Shown: one piece after another, positions 53,583 through 60,904 of the stretch
How positions within the stretch are numbered: position 1 is the stretch's first letter
Layout of the letters: the number at the start of each line of letters is the position of its first letter
From: Candidatus Hydrogenedentota bacterium
GTDB lineage: Bacteria; Hydrogenedentota; Hydrogenedentia; Hydrogenedentales; SLHB01
Length of the DNA stretch: 60,904 nucleotides
Assembly (NCBI GenBank): GCA_020849535.1
Contig: JADLGB010000006.1
Coordinates: 107,534 to 168,437 of the forward strand
Reading direction: 5' to 3'
Made by a program: the position numbers and the translations under genes
The notes under the pieces: model-generated
The model's database searches: none
The model's input: only the letters and a program-made list of their open reading frames with translations
What the model was told of the DNA's origin: nothing

Positions 53583-53816
53583 CTACAGTAGACAGTATAT
53601 CACTTGCGCTTTGAACACCGACATGATTACCGGACGCAACATGTCATCGAGGCGCTGCAGCCCCTTTCTTGCAAGGTGCGAGTTCACGTCAAAGAAGAAG
53701 TCGTAGACATCCTGCATCGCCATCTGAAAATCTTCGTGCCTGAGTTCATACGGAAGAACCGCGTTCGGGTTGAACTTGGCTACATCAACCGTATTGCGTA
53801 AGATAGGCATCCGCAT
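53583..53816 (-). pseudogene. truncated N-terminal fragment of a conserved protein
   Basis: A 77-residue frame starting MRMPILRNTVDVAKFNPNAV, with a well-formed segment ELRHEDFQMAMQDVYDFFFD and KGLQRLDDMLRPVIMS, then stopping shortly after (VIYCLL). The segment reads like the beginning of a globular protein cut off by a break near 53600; the last residues look random. The composition resembles the start of some type II restriction endonucleases, but that is only a memory-level impression. The ATG at 53816 is chosen; the frame can be extended to 53912 with less protein-like sequence. Confidence 0.35.
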
Positions 53817-54398
53817 CTGCCCTTTCGGCATTCCTTGAAAAGGCCGCTCGTAACCTAGACTATGCCTATCAGGAATATCAAACGGCATTCTCCGCCATCC
53901 ATCTGGGTGCATTTCATGTTGTTTTTTGCCGCTCCTTGCGTGTTCAGCGTCACTACGTTGACGTCTTGTACGTCTACAGTCGAGGCGCCCGTACCCTCAC
54001 CGGGTCTCCCTCTTCCGGCTATGATCGCCGTTGAGACTTTGTGTCAGATTCCGCTCTCATCGCCCAAATAGCGGATCGCACCGATTCGTCGAGGCGCTTC
54101 AGGTCTATCGCCTGAAGCACCACATAATCGGAGGGCTATTGCATTATTCCTACAAATGGCGTAGACTGTGAGCGTTGCTCATGCTTCACCCGTGGGTTTG
54201 CATAGCCTCGTAGTAGGCACAGTGTGATACATACGATAGGGGTGGCCGCGAATCTGTCGTCGGCAAAATCAACAGAAACATGATCCGCTTTTGCAGGGCC
54301 GGCAGCCGTGCATTATCTGCCACAGCATCCGAGACACACGAGGGGCGCAGTCTCGACGCAGGAGGGTGGCAGCAGAGATCAGGGGAGACCACGCAAAC
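53817..54398. other. intergenic region before the SBBP-repeat gene
   Basis: Short frames on both strands lack protein-like composition or plausible start signals. The region is AT-richer around 54110-54250 and likely holds the SBBP gene promoter, but no convincing -35/-10 pair is seen. A GCTTCAGG-TCTATCG-CCTGAAGC hairpin lies at about 54098-54120. Confidence 0.4.
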
Positions 54399-56234
54399 AT
54401 GCAACATCGCAAGCAACGTCTTACAGCGCATGCCGTGCTCGCGTGCTTCTACCTTTCTGCAAATTTGTCTGTCTACGCCGCCGATGGCGATCTCCTCTGG
54501 GTAAGGCAGATGGGTGCGACATCCGCGGACATGTGCACTTCAGTCGCTGTGGACGATGCGGGCAACGTGTATACCACAGGGCGTTTTGCGGGCACGGCTG
54601 ATTTCGACCCAGGCCCCGGAACATTCAATCTCGTCTCTGGCGGGTCGCCCGATGCCTTTGTATGGAAATTGAACGGGGCAGGAGAACTCGATTGGGCTGT
54701 GCAATTGGATGCCACACTTGGCTATGCCATCGCGGTGGACAATGCCCACAATGTATACGTGAGCGGCTACTTCCTGGGCACGGTAGACTTCGATCCTGGC
54801 CCAGCCAGTTACACTCTGAATTCCGGTCCCGAATCGGACATCTTCGTGATGAGACTGGACGAATCGGGCGCTCTCGTCTGGGCGCGGCAGATCGCTGGTA
54901 CATCCAGCTTGAACAGCGGGTATGCCATTGCAGTCGACGGCTCCGGCAACGTTTACTCTGCCGGATTCTTGTTCGGCACGGCCGATTTCGATCCCGGGCC
55001 CGGCGTCTTCGACCTCGCATCGGCTGGCGAGTATGATATCTACGTATTGAAGCTTGACAGTTCGGGCGGCTACCTGTGGGCCAGGCGGATGGGCGGCACT
55101 GAAGTTGACTATGCCTACTCAATCGCAGTGGATGACGCAGGGAGCGTGTACACGGCCGGGACTTTTCAGGCAACGGCCGACTTCGACCCGGGTCCGGCGA
55201 CAGCGAATCTTACGAGTAGCACAGGAGCTTTCGAGGGTTTTGTATCCAAACTGGACGAGTCGGGCAACTTCATTTGGGTGAAGCATCTCGACACCACGTC
55301 TGGTCATGTTACGGGAGCCTCTCTCACATTGGATACCTCGAACAACCTATACCTTGCAGGGGATTTTGGCTCCGTCGTAGATTTCGATCCCGGCCCGGGA
55401 TCGCATAACATAAACGCGGGCAGCAACAACGATATCTATGTATTGAAGCTGGACAACACAGGCAATTTCGCCTGGGTCTGGACGTTCAACGAAACCATTC
55501 AAGATTCAGGCAGGGGTGTGGCAGTTGACGAGGCGGGAAACGTGTACGCAGTTGGAGCCTCTTACAACTCAGCGGAGCGAGACATCATGGCGGTGAAGCT
55601 GGATAGCGCAGGGAATGTGTCGTGGATAAACCAAACTGGGAATTCCGCGAGTAACTTTGCCAACGCGATTGCGGTGCATTCCTCTGGGAATGCATATGTC
55701 GCGGGAAACTTTAGCGATACTGTGGATTTTGATCCAGGACCTGGGCTAGCGAATCTGACGTCAAACGGTGATGTGGATATCTTCGTGGCGAAGTACACAA
55801 CTGATCTCAAGGTGTCGAGTATCGTTCGCGCAGGCATCGATCCACCAGGCGGTGCGATCGTTGAATTCACCGTGACCTTCACCGCTCCTGTGTCGGGCGT
55901 GGACGAGAGCGATTTTGTGGTGACCGCTACGGGAACAGTCAATGGCTCCGAGGTGACAAGCGTGAGCGGCTCGGGTACCACATATACTGTGACCGTCTAC
56001 ACAGGAATGGGCGCCGGCACAATCCGCCTTGACCTTGTCGATGACGATAGCATCGTCAACGGGGCCTTAGAACCTCTTGGCGGTCCGGGTGCGGGCAACG
56101 GTGATTTCAGCACAGGCGACGCCTACAACATCGACGTCATGCTCCCCGTGAATTGGCTATACCTGTTGTTCGCACTATTGCTTGCGGGCGGAGTCTCGGC
56201 AAGGCGACGCAGAAAACACCCCTTAAAACCCTGA
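54399..56234 (+). CDS. SBBP-repeat beta-propeller surface protein with C-terminal sorting-like tail
   Basis: A 611-residue secreted protein. A signal-like N-terminus (about 1-29, VLACFYLSANLSVYA) precedes at least six SBBP-type units, each about 55 residues with AIAVD-x-x-GNVY and a DFDPGP segment (six DFDPGP copies counted). A beta-sandwich follows (about 475-575: VEFTVTFTAPVSGVDESDFV, TYTVTVYTGMGAGTIRLDL). The C-terminus has LPVNWLYLLFALLLAGGV followed by a basic RRRRK run, the hydrophobic-then-arginine pattern of exosortase/CTERM-like sorting tails. ATG at 54399 follows AGGGGAG; the longer frame is unlikely. Lower GC than most genes here. Confidence 0.85.
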   Translation: MQHRKQRLTAHAVLACFYLSANLSVYAADGDLLWVRQMGATSADMCTSVAVDDAGNVYTTGRFAGTADFDPGPGTFNLVSGGSPDAFVWKLNGAGELDWAVQLDATLGYAIAVDNAHNVYVSGYFLGTVDFDPGPASYTLNSGPESDIFVMRLDESGALVWARQIAGTSSLNSGYAIAVDGSGNVYSAGFLFGTADFDPGPGVFDLASAGEYDIYVLKLDSSGGYLWARRMGGTEVDYAYSIAVDDAGSVYTAGTFQATADFDPGPATANLTSSTGAFEGFVSKLDESGNFIWVKHLDTTSGHVTGASLTLDTSNNLYLAGDFGSVVDFDPGPGSHNINAGSNNDIYVLKLDNTGNFAWVWTFNETIQDSGRGVAVDEAGNVYAVGASYNSAERDIMAVKLDSAGNVSWINQTGNSASNFANAIAVHSSGNAYVAGNFSDTVDFDPGPGLANLTSNGDVDIFVAKYTTDLKVSSIVRAGIDPPGGAIVEFTVTFTAPVSGVDESDFVVTATGTVNGSEVTSVSGSGTTYTVTVYTGMGAGTIRLDLVDDDSIVNGALEPLGGPGAGNGDFSTGDAYNIDVMLPVNWLYLLFALLLAGGVSARRRRKHPLKP

Positions 56235-56465
56235 TGAATTGCTGCTCCATGCCCGTTGGAATTGAAAGTCGCTGAGACCAGTGACGTCCTCTTCTTGAGC
56301 GCCTGAGGGTACAAACCTCAGTATTGCTTAATTATAACTATATATTATTACATCAATATATCTTGCGCGTTTTACTCCTCTTTTGGCCTTCGCCTCCAGG
56401 CCGTGTTCATCTGTACGAACTTGTAGGCATATCATATTTCCTTCGCATCCGTGGAGCTGTCTGCA
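56235..56465. other. AT-rich gap between convergent genes
   Basis: No gene. The stretch at 56325-56370 is the most AT-rich in the window (TTATAACTATATATTATTAC), in contrast with a local GC of about 58-60%. A T/A-rich run could terminate transcription from both sides, but no stable hairpin precedes it. Confidence 0.4.
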
Positions 56466-58238
56466 TCACTCGCTGTCCTCCCATTCCCCCCTGTTCGCAT
56501 TGAAGGGCGTATGAGGCGCGAACGCGGTCTTCATGGTCACCGAGCGCAGCGCGATGCCCAGGGTGCGTTTGTCGCCGGAGTCCTTGGACAGATCCGCGGG
56601 CACCCAGCCGGGGACCTTTATGGTGAGCACGATGTGGTCGTCGTTGATGCGAGGCAGTTTTGTTTTGACCGTCACAAACCCGGCCTCGCTCGGGAACGGC
56701 ACGACCCGTTCGTCGCCGTGATACAGGCCCGCGTCGGGGCCGATTGCGCGTTGCGGCACGTTCAGGTCCAAGGTGATTGCGTACTGCTTGCCTGGGCGGA
56801 CGGGCAATCGCAACCGCGATTCTGCCTGGGACCACCGTTTCGTGCCTTTTCCGTCTGCCCATTCCGCAGCGGTTTCGGGGCCGTGCCAGTGGCGCACATA
56901 CGGCCTATCCCCGTCCGCACCGACGTGCACCGTGTAGTGGGCAAGACTCTTGCGCGTCCATGGAATGGGGTTCTCTTCATTGGCCAGGAGCTGCGTCCTG
57001 TCACCGGCCTTGTTATCGACGGCAAGTCCGCCGCTTGCCTGGTTGCCCATCACGATGGCGGACTTCACTGCTTCGCCGATGAGCACGTGCGTGTCGCCCG
57101 GCCCGAAGGTATTCCCCTGTATGATGGCCTTGCCCGTATCCAACTGAATCGCCGGAGCGCCAGTGCCGTTCTTGTCGAAATGCACGAAATGGCACGCGTT
57201 CGCGGTGAATTGCGTATCCGGAGTCCGTAGCCATACACACCGATCATTGGGCCCCCAGAAGGAGCAATTGGTGAGGCTCACCTTGCCATTGCTGGACTGC
57301 GGCGCGATCTCGATGCATACCGAGTCCTCGCTCTCCCAGCGTCCCACGAACTCACCGTTCGTGATGAGTAGCCCCGGCTCCTGGCATTCCTCCACCAGCA
57401 CCGCGCGGCGGCACGAGTCCGCACCGATCCCGAGGAAGTTCCCATTGCACGACCCGCTCTTCGTCTTCGTGAATTTGTAGCCGACACCATAGCCGAAACA
57501 GAACGTGTTCGTGACGTACTGCCAATCCGTCCGCGCGAACTCGAACGCCACCCCTTGCGTGTTCACCCAAAGGCAATACGGATCGCTCGGACTGTACGCC
57601 ACGCCAAACGGCCAGAAGTGGCAGTTCTCGACGCGCCCAATGTCGTAGCAGGCATCCACGTAGAGTCCGCGATAGCTCGGGTAGCCGAACACATTGCGCA
57701 CGATGAACCGCGCCGTCCGGTCGAAGTGGATGCCTTCGTACGCGTTGACGATGAGGCAATCCAGGATGGCGACGTCGTTGACACCCGTCGCGCCGATTGC
57801 GGGCGGATAGGGAACCGGCGGCACGTCTTCACGCCGCCATTCCGGGTAGTGGATGATAACCCCAGACAACGCGGACATCTCACCCCCCAGGCGAATGAAG
57901 GGTTCCCCTTCTGCGCTGCCGCGGCCTGCGAATGCCTGCAAAACCGTGCCGTCGAGTTGCAGCGGCTGGCCGCCGCGATCCGTGGGTGGCGCGTGAAACA
58001 CGCCCTTGAGCGTGACCGCGCGCGGGATCGTCAGCGAACCCGCGATCCGGTACGTCCCCGCCGGCACATTCACAACGCCGCCGCCCGCCATACCCGCATC
58101 ATCCATGGCGCGCTGGAACGCGGCGGTGTCATCGGTAGTGCCGTCACCTTTCGCCCCGGTGTCCCTCACGTTCCACTCCGCATGCGCGGCAGCCGCGCAC
58201 AATGCGCACACGATCGCGACGAACATTTGCATTCTCAT
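56466..58238 (-). CDS. secreted pectate-lyase-like (right-handed beta-helix) protein
   Basis: A 590-residue protein with a signal peptide (about 1-20, ending AAAHAEW). The N-terminal Pectate_lyase_3 signature is NVRDTGAKGDGTTDDTAAFQRAMD (residues 23-46), followed by GGVVNVPAGTYRIAGSLTIP and a series of helix coils (VAILDCLIVNAYEGIHFD, VENCHFWPFGVAYS, GLLITNGEFVGRWES). The last 150 residues form a separate beta-rich domain. It probably cleaves or binds an extracellular polysaccharide. Start ATG at 58238 follows GGGGGACC. It is convergent with the SBBP-repeat gene. No specific lyase catalytic residues can be assigned. Confidence 0.9.
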   Translation of the reverse strand: MRMQMFVAIVCALCAAAAHAEWNVRDTGAKGDGTTDDTAAFQRAMDDAGMAGGGVVNVPAGTYRIAGSLTIPRAVTLKGVFHAPPTDRGGQPLQLDGTVLQAFAGRGSAEGEPFIRLGGEMSALSGVIIHYPEWRREDVPPVPYPPAIGATGVNDVAILDCLIVNAYEGIHFDRTARFIVRNVFGYPSYRGLYVDACYDIGRVENCHFWPFGVAYSPSDPYCLWVNTQGVAFEFARTDWQYVTNTFCFGYGVGYKFTKTKSGSCNGNFLGIGADSCRRAVLVEECQEPGLLITNGEFVGRWESEDSVCIEIAPQSSNGKVSLTNCSFWGPNDRCVWLRTPDTQFTANACHFVHFDKNGTGAPAIQLDTGKAIIQGNTFGPGDTHVLIGEAVKSAIVMGNQASGGLAVDNKAGDRTQLLANEENPIPWTRKSLAHYTVHVGADGDRPYVRHWHGPETAAEWADGKGTKRWSQAESRLRLPVRPGKQYAITLDLNVPQRAIGPDAGLYHGDERVVPFPSEAGFVTVKTKLPRINDDHIVLTIKVPGWVPADLSKDSGDKRTLGIALRSVTMKTAFAPHTPFNANRGEWEDSE

Positions 58239-58434
58239 GTCAGGTCCCCCGTGTCCGGTTCGGCCCTTTGAGGATATGTACCTTGCACACGCCCTTCACT
58301 GGCACTCAGAATGCCCATTCTACGCAACTGCTCCGCGTGAAGGACAATCCTCCTACTGGCACGTACTCTCGCGTCGCGCGCGAAGAAATCTCTAACTGTA
58401 TGAGTGCGAGGACTCGCACTCCAAGGGGGACGGA

Positions 58435-60315
58435 CTATTCTCCCGTTTCACCGCGCTTCAGGATCACAGGTTCCGGTTCTCGATAGCCCTCAGGCCAATA
58501 CTCCTTACATATCAGCTCATAGACGGGCACGAGTGGCACGGTCGCACCCGGTTCCGCCAAAAGGTACTCCCTGCCAGCCACACGAATCGCGATACGCCCA
58601 AACACGTTGCCCTTCCTCCTATCCTCGCGATACACAATGCTCTCGACTTGCTCGGAAGTGTAATGTCGAGTTCCAAAGCCAAGGCGCACCGTGAATCCAT
58701 ACTCATCGAAGGCTGCACTCTTTGGACACGTCAACACGTGCCGGAGGCCGAGCCAAAGCATGAACGCACCAAAACCGCCTCCGACGAGGCATTGGACCCC
58801 GGAGCCCCCCTCTCCACTCCGCAGCATATCCACCCACTGGTGGGTGAAGTAGACGGCAAGTGCACCGCCAAAAGAGGAATAGAAGGCAAGAGGTGCCCAC
58901 CAAAGATTGAGACGTACCTCAAGCGGGAAGCTCACGGCCTCTTCCCGTCTCCACTTCACAGGTACAATCTCTTTGAGGTCATGAATCAAGTCTTCGTAAC
59001 CGACCAATTGGTGAGAGATGCTGATTCGCTTTCTGCTGCTCGACACGACTAAACGTTCGTCACCGTGCCAGGGCCGGACCTTTTCGACTGCTATTTCAGC
59101 ATCGAAGAAAATCTCTCTACGACCACGCCAACTGACCGAGACAATTCTATCCCGCTCGAAATAGACCTTCTCGCTGACTTCAAGAAATGCGTAGAGCGAG
59201 ACCAGTGCGAACGCAGCGAAGCCCAGCGCTGGAAACAGGACCTCCGACTTGAAATCGTCGCTGTGGTCATAGAGGAAACCAGACCAGCTTGCGCCGACGA
59301 CCGCACCAGCAAAGAGGAGAACACACGCAGCGAACAGAAAGCGGAGTGCTCCTGGGTAACGAAACTCCCGTGAAATGGGACTCTTGAGGATGTATTCTGG
59401 TGTGCAATTCTCCACAAGCCGCATGAGATCCGTCCAGTTCTCGTAGTCGTTGTCGCATACGATGCTGCGCGTCCGCGACCGTAGCCGCATCACGGTCTTG
59501 TCACGGCGTTCCGAGACCTTGAGTTCCACGGCATCACCAAACGGGATGCGAACTTCGCCATAGAGCCTCTTGCACGATAGACCATCTGCGTCCACTGACA
59601 AGCTCAACGGCGAGAACAGTAGATTGCGTAAGGCCAGGCAAGAGAGCAGCCAGAAGACCGCAGCCGCGATAAGCAGGACGGGAGCGGGTGAATTAGCCAC
59701 GTAGTTGCTCAGGAAGATCGCCGGGCACACGCAGGCCACGATGCCCAAGTACGTCTGCATCCGAGAACGAATCGTACGCGGAAACGTCCGCGGCAATAGG
59801 ATCGTGCTTTCACGTTCCGAAACGTCCGTTTCAGTTGCGTCTCTTCCTAGCAGGTGCGGTTGCACAGCGGCTTCGAGTAAGTCGATGAGATCATCGATTC
59901 GCTCATAGGTATTGCCAAAGTAGACGTCGGCCGTTTTGGAACGCAGAGTGATTGATGGCCGGGACCGGTCTATTCGAATCCCAGTCGCGTCTTGATAACT
60001 GAACGGGTACGAGCCAAACAGATTGCGATACTTTAATGATTCAGAATCCAGCACAACAGAAGCAAACACATCACGGGCGGGGCGGACTAGGAACAGAACC
60101 ATAAGCCACAAATAGACTGCCGCCCCTGTGAGATTTCCGCTGTGCTCCCCACGGAGCGCGAGGACGGTGGTTGCCACTGCACCGCAGAGACAAGCCAATA
60201 GAATTCCAGGCAGGACGATTCTGTAGAAGAGCTTCTGCCTGAAAACGCACACCGTGTGATCGTCGCGGGAGGTCGCGTCACCACATCGGATTGGAAACAT
60301 TCCGTTCTTCCTCAA
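58435..60315 (-). CDS. membrane protein with four tandem (2 TM + PH-like) modules
   Basis: A 626-residue integral membrane protein made of four repeated units, each with two membrane helices then a compact domain of about 60-70 residues that reads as a bacterial PH-like fold. The starts of the soluble parts are LDSESLKYRNLFGSYPFSYQ, VDADGLSCKRLYGEVRIPFG, FERDRIVSVSWRGRREIFFD and FDEYGFTVRLGFGTRHYTSE. Each unit closes with a short amphipathic helix such as DDLIDLLEAAV or EDLIHDLKEIV. Start: TTG at 60315 with GGAGGAG seven bases upstream; the ATG at 60300 is also possible. No known family. Function unknown, possibly membrane-signal sensing or scaffolding. Confidence 0.75.
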   Translation of the reverse strand: MRKNGMFPIRCGDATSRDDHTVCVFRQKLFYRIVLPGILLACLCGAVATTVLALRGEHSGNLTGAAVYLWLMVLFLVRPARDVFASVVLDSESLKYRNLFGSYPFSYQDATGIRIDRSRPSITLRSKTADVYFGNTYERIDDLIDLLEAAVQPHLLGRDATETDVSERESTILLPRTFPRTIRSRMQTYLGIVACVCPAIFLSNYVANSPAPVLLIAAAVFWLLSCLALRNLLFSPLSLSVDADGLSCKRLYGEVRIPFGDAVELKVSERRDKTVMRLRSRTRSIVCDNDYENWTDLMRLVENCTPEYILKSPISREFRYPGALRFLFAACVLLFAGAVVGASWSGFLYDHSDDFKSEVLFPALGFAAFALVSLYAFLEVSEKVYFERDRIVSVSWRGRREIFFDAEIAVEKVRPWHGDERLVVSSSRKRISISHQLVGYEDLIHDLKEIVPVKWRREEAVSFPLEVRLNLWWAPLAFYSSFGGALAVYFTHQWVDMLRSGEGGSGVQCLVGGGFGAFMLWLGLRHVLTCPKSAAFDEYGFTVRLGFGTRHYTSEQVESIVYREDRRKGNVFGRIAIRVAGREYLLAEPGATVPLVPVYELICKEYWPEGYREPEPVILKRGETGE

Positions 60316-60579
60316 TGCGCTTCTCCTCCAAGATGGCCTCTCACATCGGGGCAGGAGACTTCTTCATAGTGCCGCATGAAGATGAAGTACACAACACGCA
60401 GTCACTACCTGGGAAACGGCTCGTCTTGCGTCAATCAACTATCTCGACATGCCCATTGCACGGCTCTGAAGAATTGACGTACCTCAATATACTACTTGAG
60501 AAAACCAAGTTCACCGGCAGCACAACCGCGCCAAGTGAACGGGAAACGCACGTATTCACCCCATTTTTCGTCTCAGGTG

Positions 60580-60674
60580 ATTTCAGCCCGTAAGGGCGAA
60601 AGATAATAGCCCAGCGATTCATCGCTGGGTAGTAACGAGAACCCACAAGACAAGTCCCGTCAGGGACGACAGAG
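60580..60674. repeat. intergenic repeat (CAGCCCGTAAGGGCG / CGTCAGGGACGACAG type)
   Basis: A cluster of three short hairpins: CAGCCCGTAAGGGCG, AGCCCAGCGATTCATCGCTG with GGT, and CCCGTCAGGGACG. This pattern is common between genes in planctomycete-like and related environmental genomes. The sequence after it (60675-60904) includes an open frame from an ATG at 60705 to the window end (66 codons), which may or may not be a gene. The rest of the gap 60316-60579 shows no feature. Confidence 0.6.
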
Positions 60675-60704
60675 CTGACGAGGTATCACCGGAAGACGGC
60701 GTTC

Positions 60705-60904
60705 ATGGAATCGCTAGAGGTGTTGCACGAGAAGCATGGCGTGAAATACATGGTATGCGAGTTGGAATGGACTCTTTCGCCCCTACCGATCTTGCCATTT
60801 GGCACAGCGCGGGCCTGCAAATATGCGCAAAGTGCGAGTTTAGAGTTGCGTTTTTTAGGCATAGGAGGTCTATCGATCCGATGTTCTTTGAAGAATGGAC
60901 AGGG
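60705..60904 (+). CDS. possible 5' part of a gene, cut by the window edge
   Basis: A frame from the ATG at 60705 (MESLEVLHEKHGVKYMVCEL) stays open to the last base. No ribosome-binding site is clear and composition is not decisive, so it may be chance. It starts 31 bp after a repeat cluster. Alternatively a different frame starts at the ATG of about 60881, behind an AGGAGG. Confidence 0.2.
   Translation, partial: MESLEVLHEKHGVKYMVCELEWTLSPLPILPFGTARACKYAQSASLELRFLGIGGLSIRCSLKNGQ

Noticed and set aside
1..60904. tRNA, rRNA or riboswitch genes
   Set aside because: I looked for TPsiC-like GGTTCGAATCC arms and conserved rRNA segments and saw none; covariance-model searches would be decisive.

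Overview
The window is a GC-rich (about 60%) bacterial chromosomal segment. It looks like a free-living, saccharolytic, flagellated bacterium of planctomycete-like gene style. The evidence is a DUF1549/DUF1553 cytochrome-type protein paired with a DUF1501 Tat-secreted protein, a DUF2961 protein, a DUF4432 sugar-epimerase-like protein, a PhoPQ-activated-pathogenicity-related (PqaA-like) protein, SBBP-repeat and pectate-lyase-like secreted proteins, and many dispersed intergenic inverted repeats. Placement in Candidatus Hydrogenedentota or a planctomycete-related lineage is an inference from this style. There is no rRNA or tRNA, no CRISPR array and no intact transposase or phage gene that I could see.

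Layout. 1-13.3 kb: the 3' end of an unknown gene, then a minus-strand run of a YfhO-like membrane protein, a beta-propeller protein with moeA, a DUF1501 / planctomycete-cytochrome / TIM-barrel isomerase trio, and an M28 peptidase with a long extra C-terminus. 13.3-18.1 kb: a polytopic membrane protein, pdxH, and a pta-ackA acetate operon with a recognisable promoter. 18.2-24.7 kb: a histidine kinase/sigma-54 response regulator pair, a PQQ-type sugar dehydrogenase and a degenerate kinase-like protein. 25.4-35.1 kb (plus strand): carbohydrate and cell-envelope genes (membrane protein, DUF4432, a large GH20-like secreted protein, a lipoprotein, DUF2007, then a coupled PqaA-like/glycosyltransferase/polysaccharide deacetylase group).

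35.4-41.3 kb is a compact flagellar operon: fliM, a CheC-FliN fusion, a FliA/WhiG-type sigma factor, two uncharacterised proteins, a FliK-like protein and a free-standing FlhB C-terminal-like protein. It sits behind a near-consensus sigma-70 promoter. The CheC-FliN fusion carries a CheY-binding-like LSQDEI motif between its two domains, whereas FliY has that motif at the N-terminus.

41.5-60.3 kb holds secreted or sugar-directed enzymes (DUF2961, an enolase-superfamily dehydratase/racemase, two endonuclease/exonuclease/phosphatase-fold proteins, a Gfo/Idh/MocA dehydrogenase, a pectate-lyase-like beta-helix). It also holds an unrecognised 1180-residue secreted protein, an SBBP-repeat surface protein with a possible C-terminal sorting tail, a truncated gene fragment, and a membrane protein built from four copies of a two-TM plus PH-like module. 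GC falls noticeably around 45.7-56.4 kb, suggesting a partly acquired or less ameliorated stretch.

Several families of intergenic inverted repeats fill most gaps. The clearest has arms of about 70 bp containing a GGCGAGGGCGCC core, mostly arranged as inverted pairs about 155 bp long. Starts were chosen by hand: many maximal reading frames begin upstream of the likely start, and several genes use TTG or GTG.
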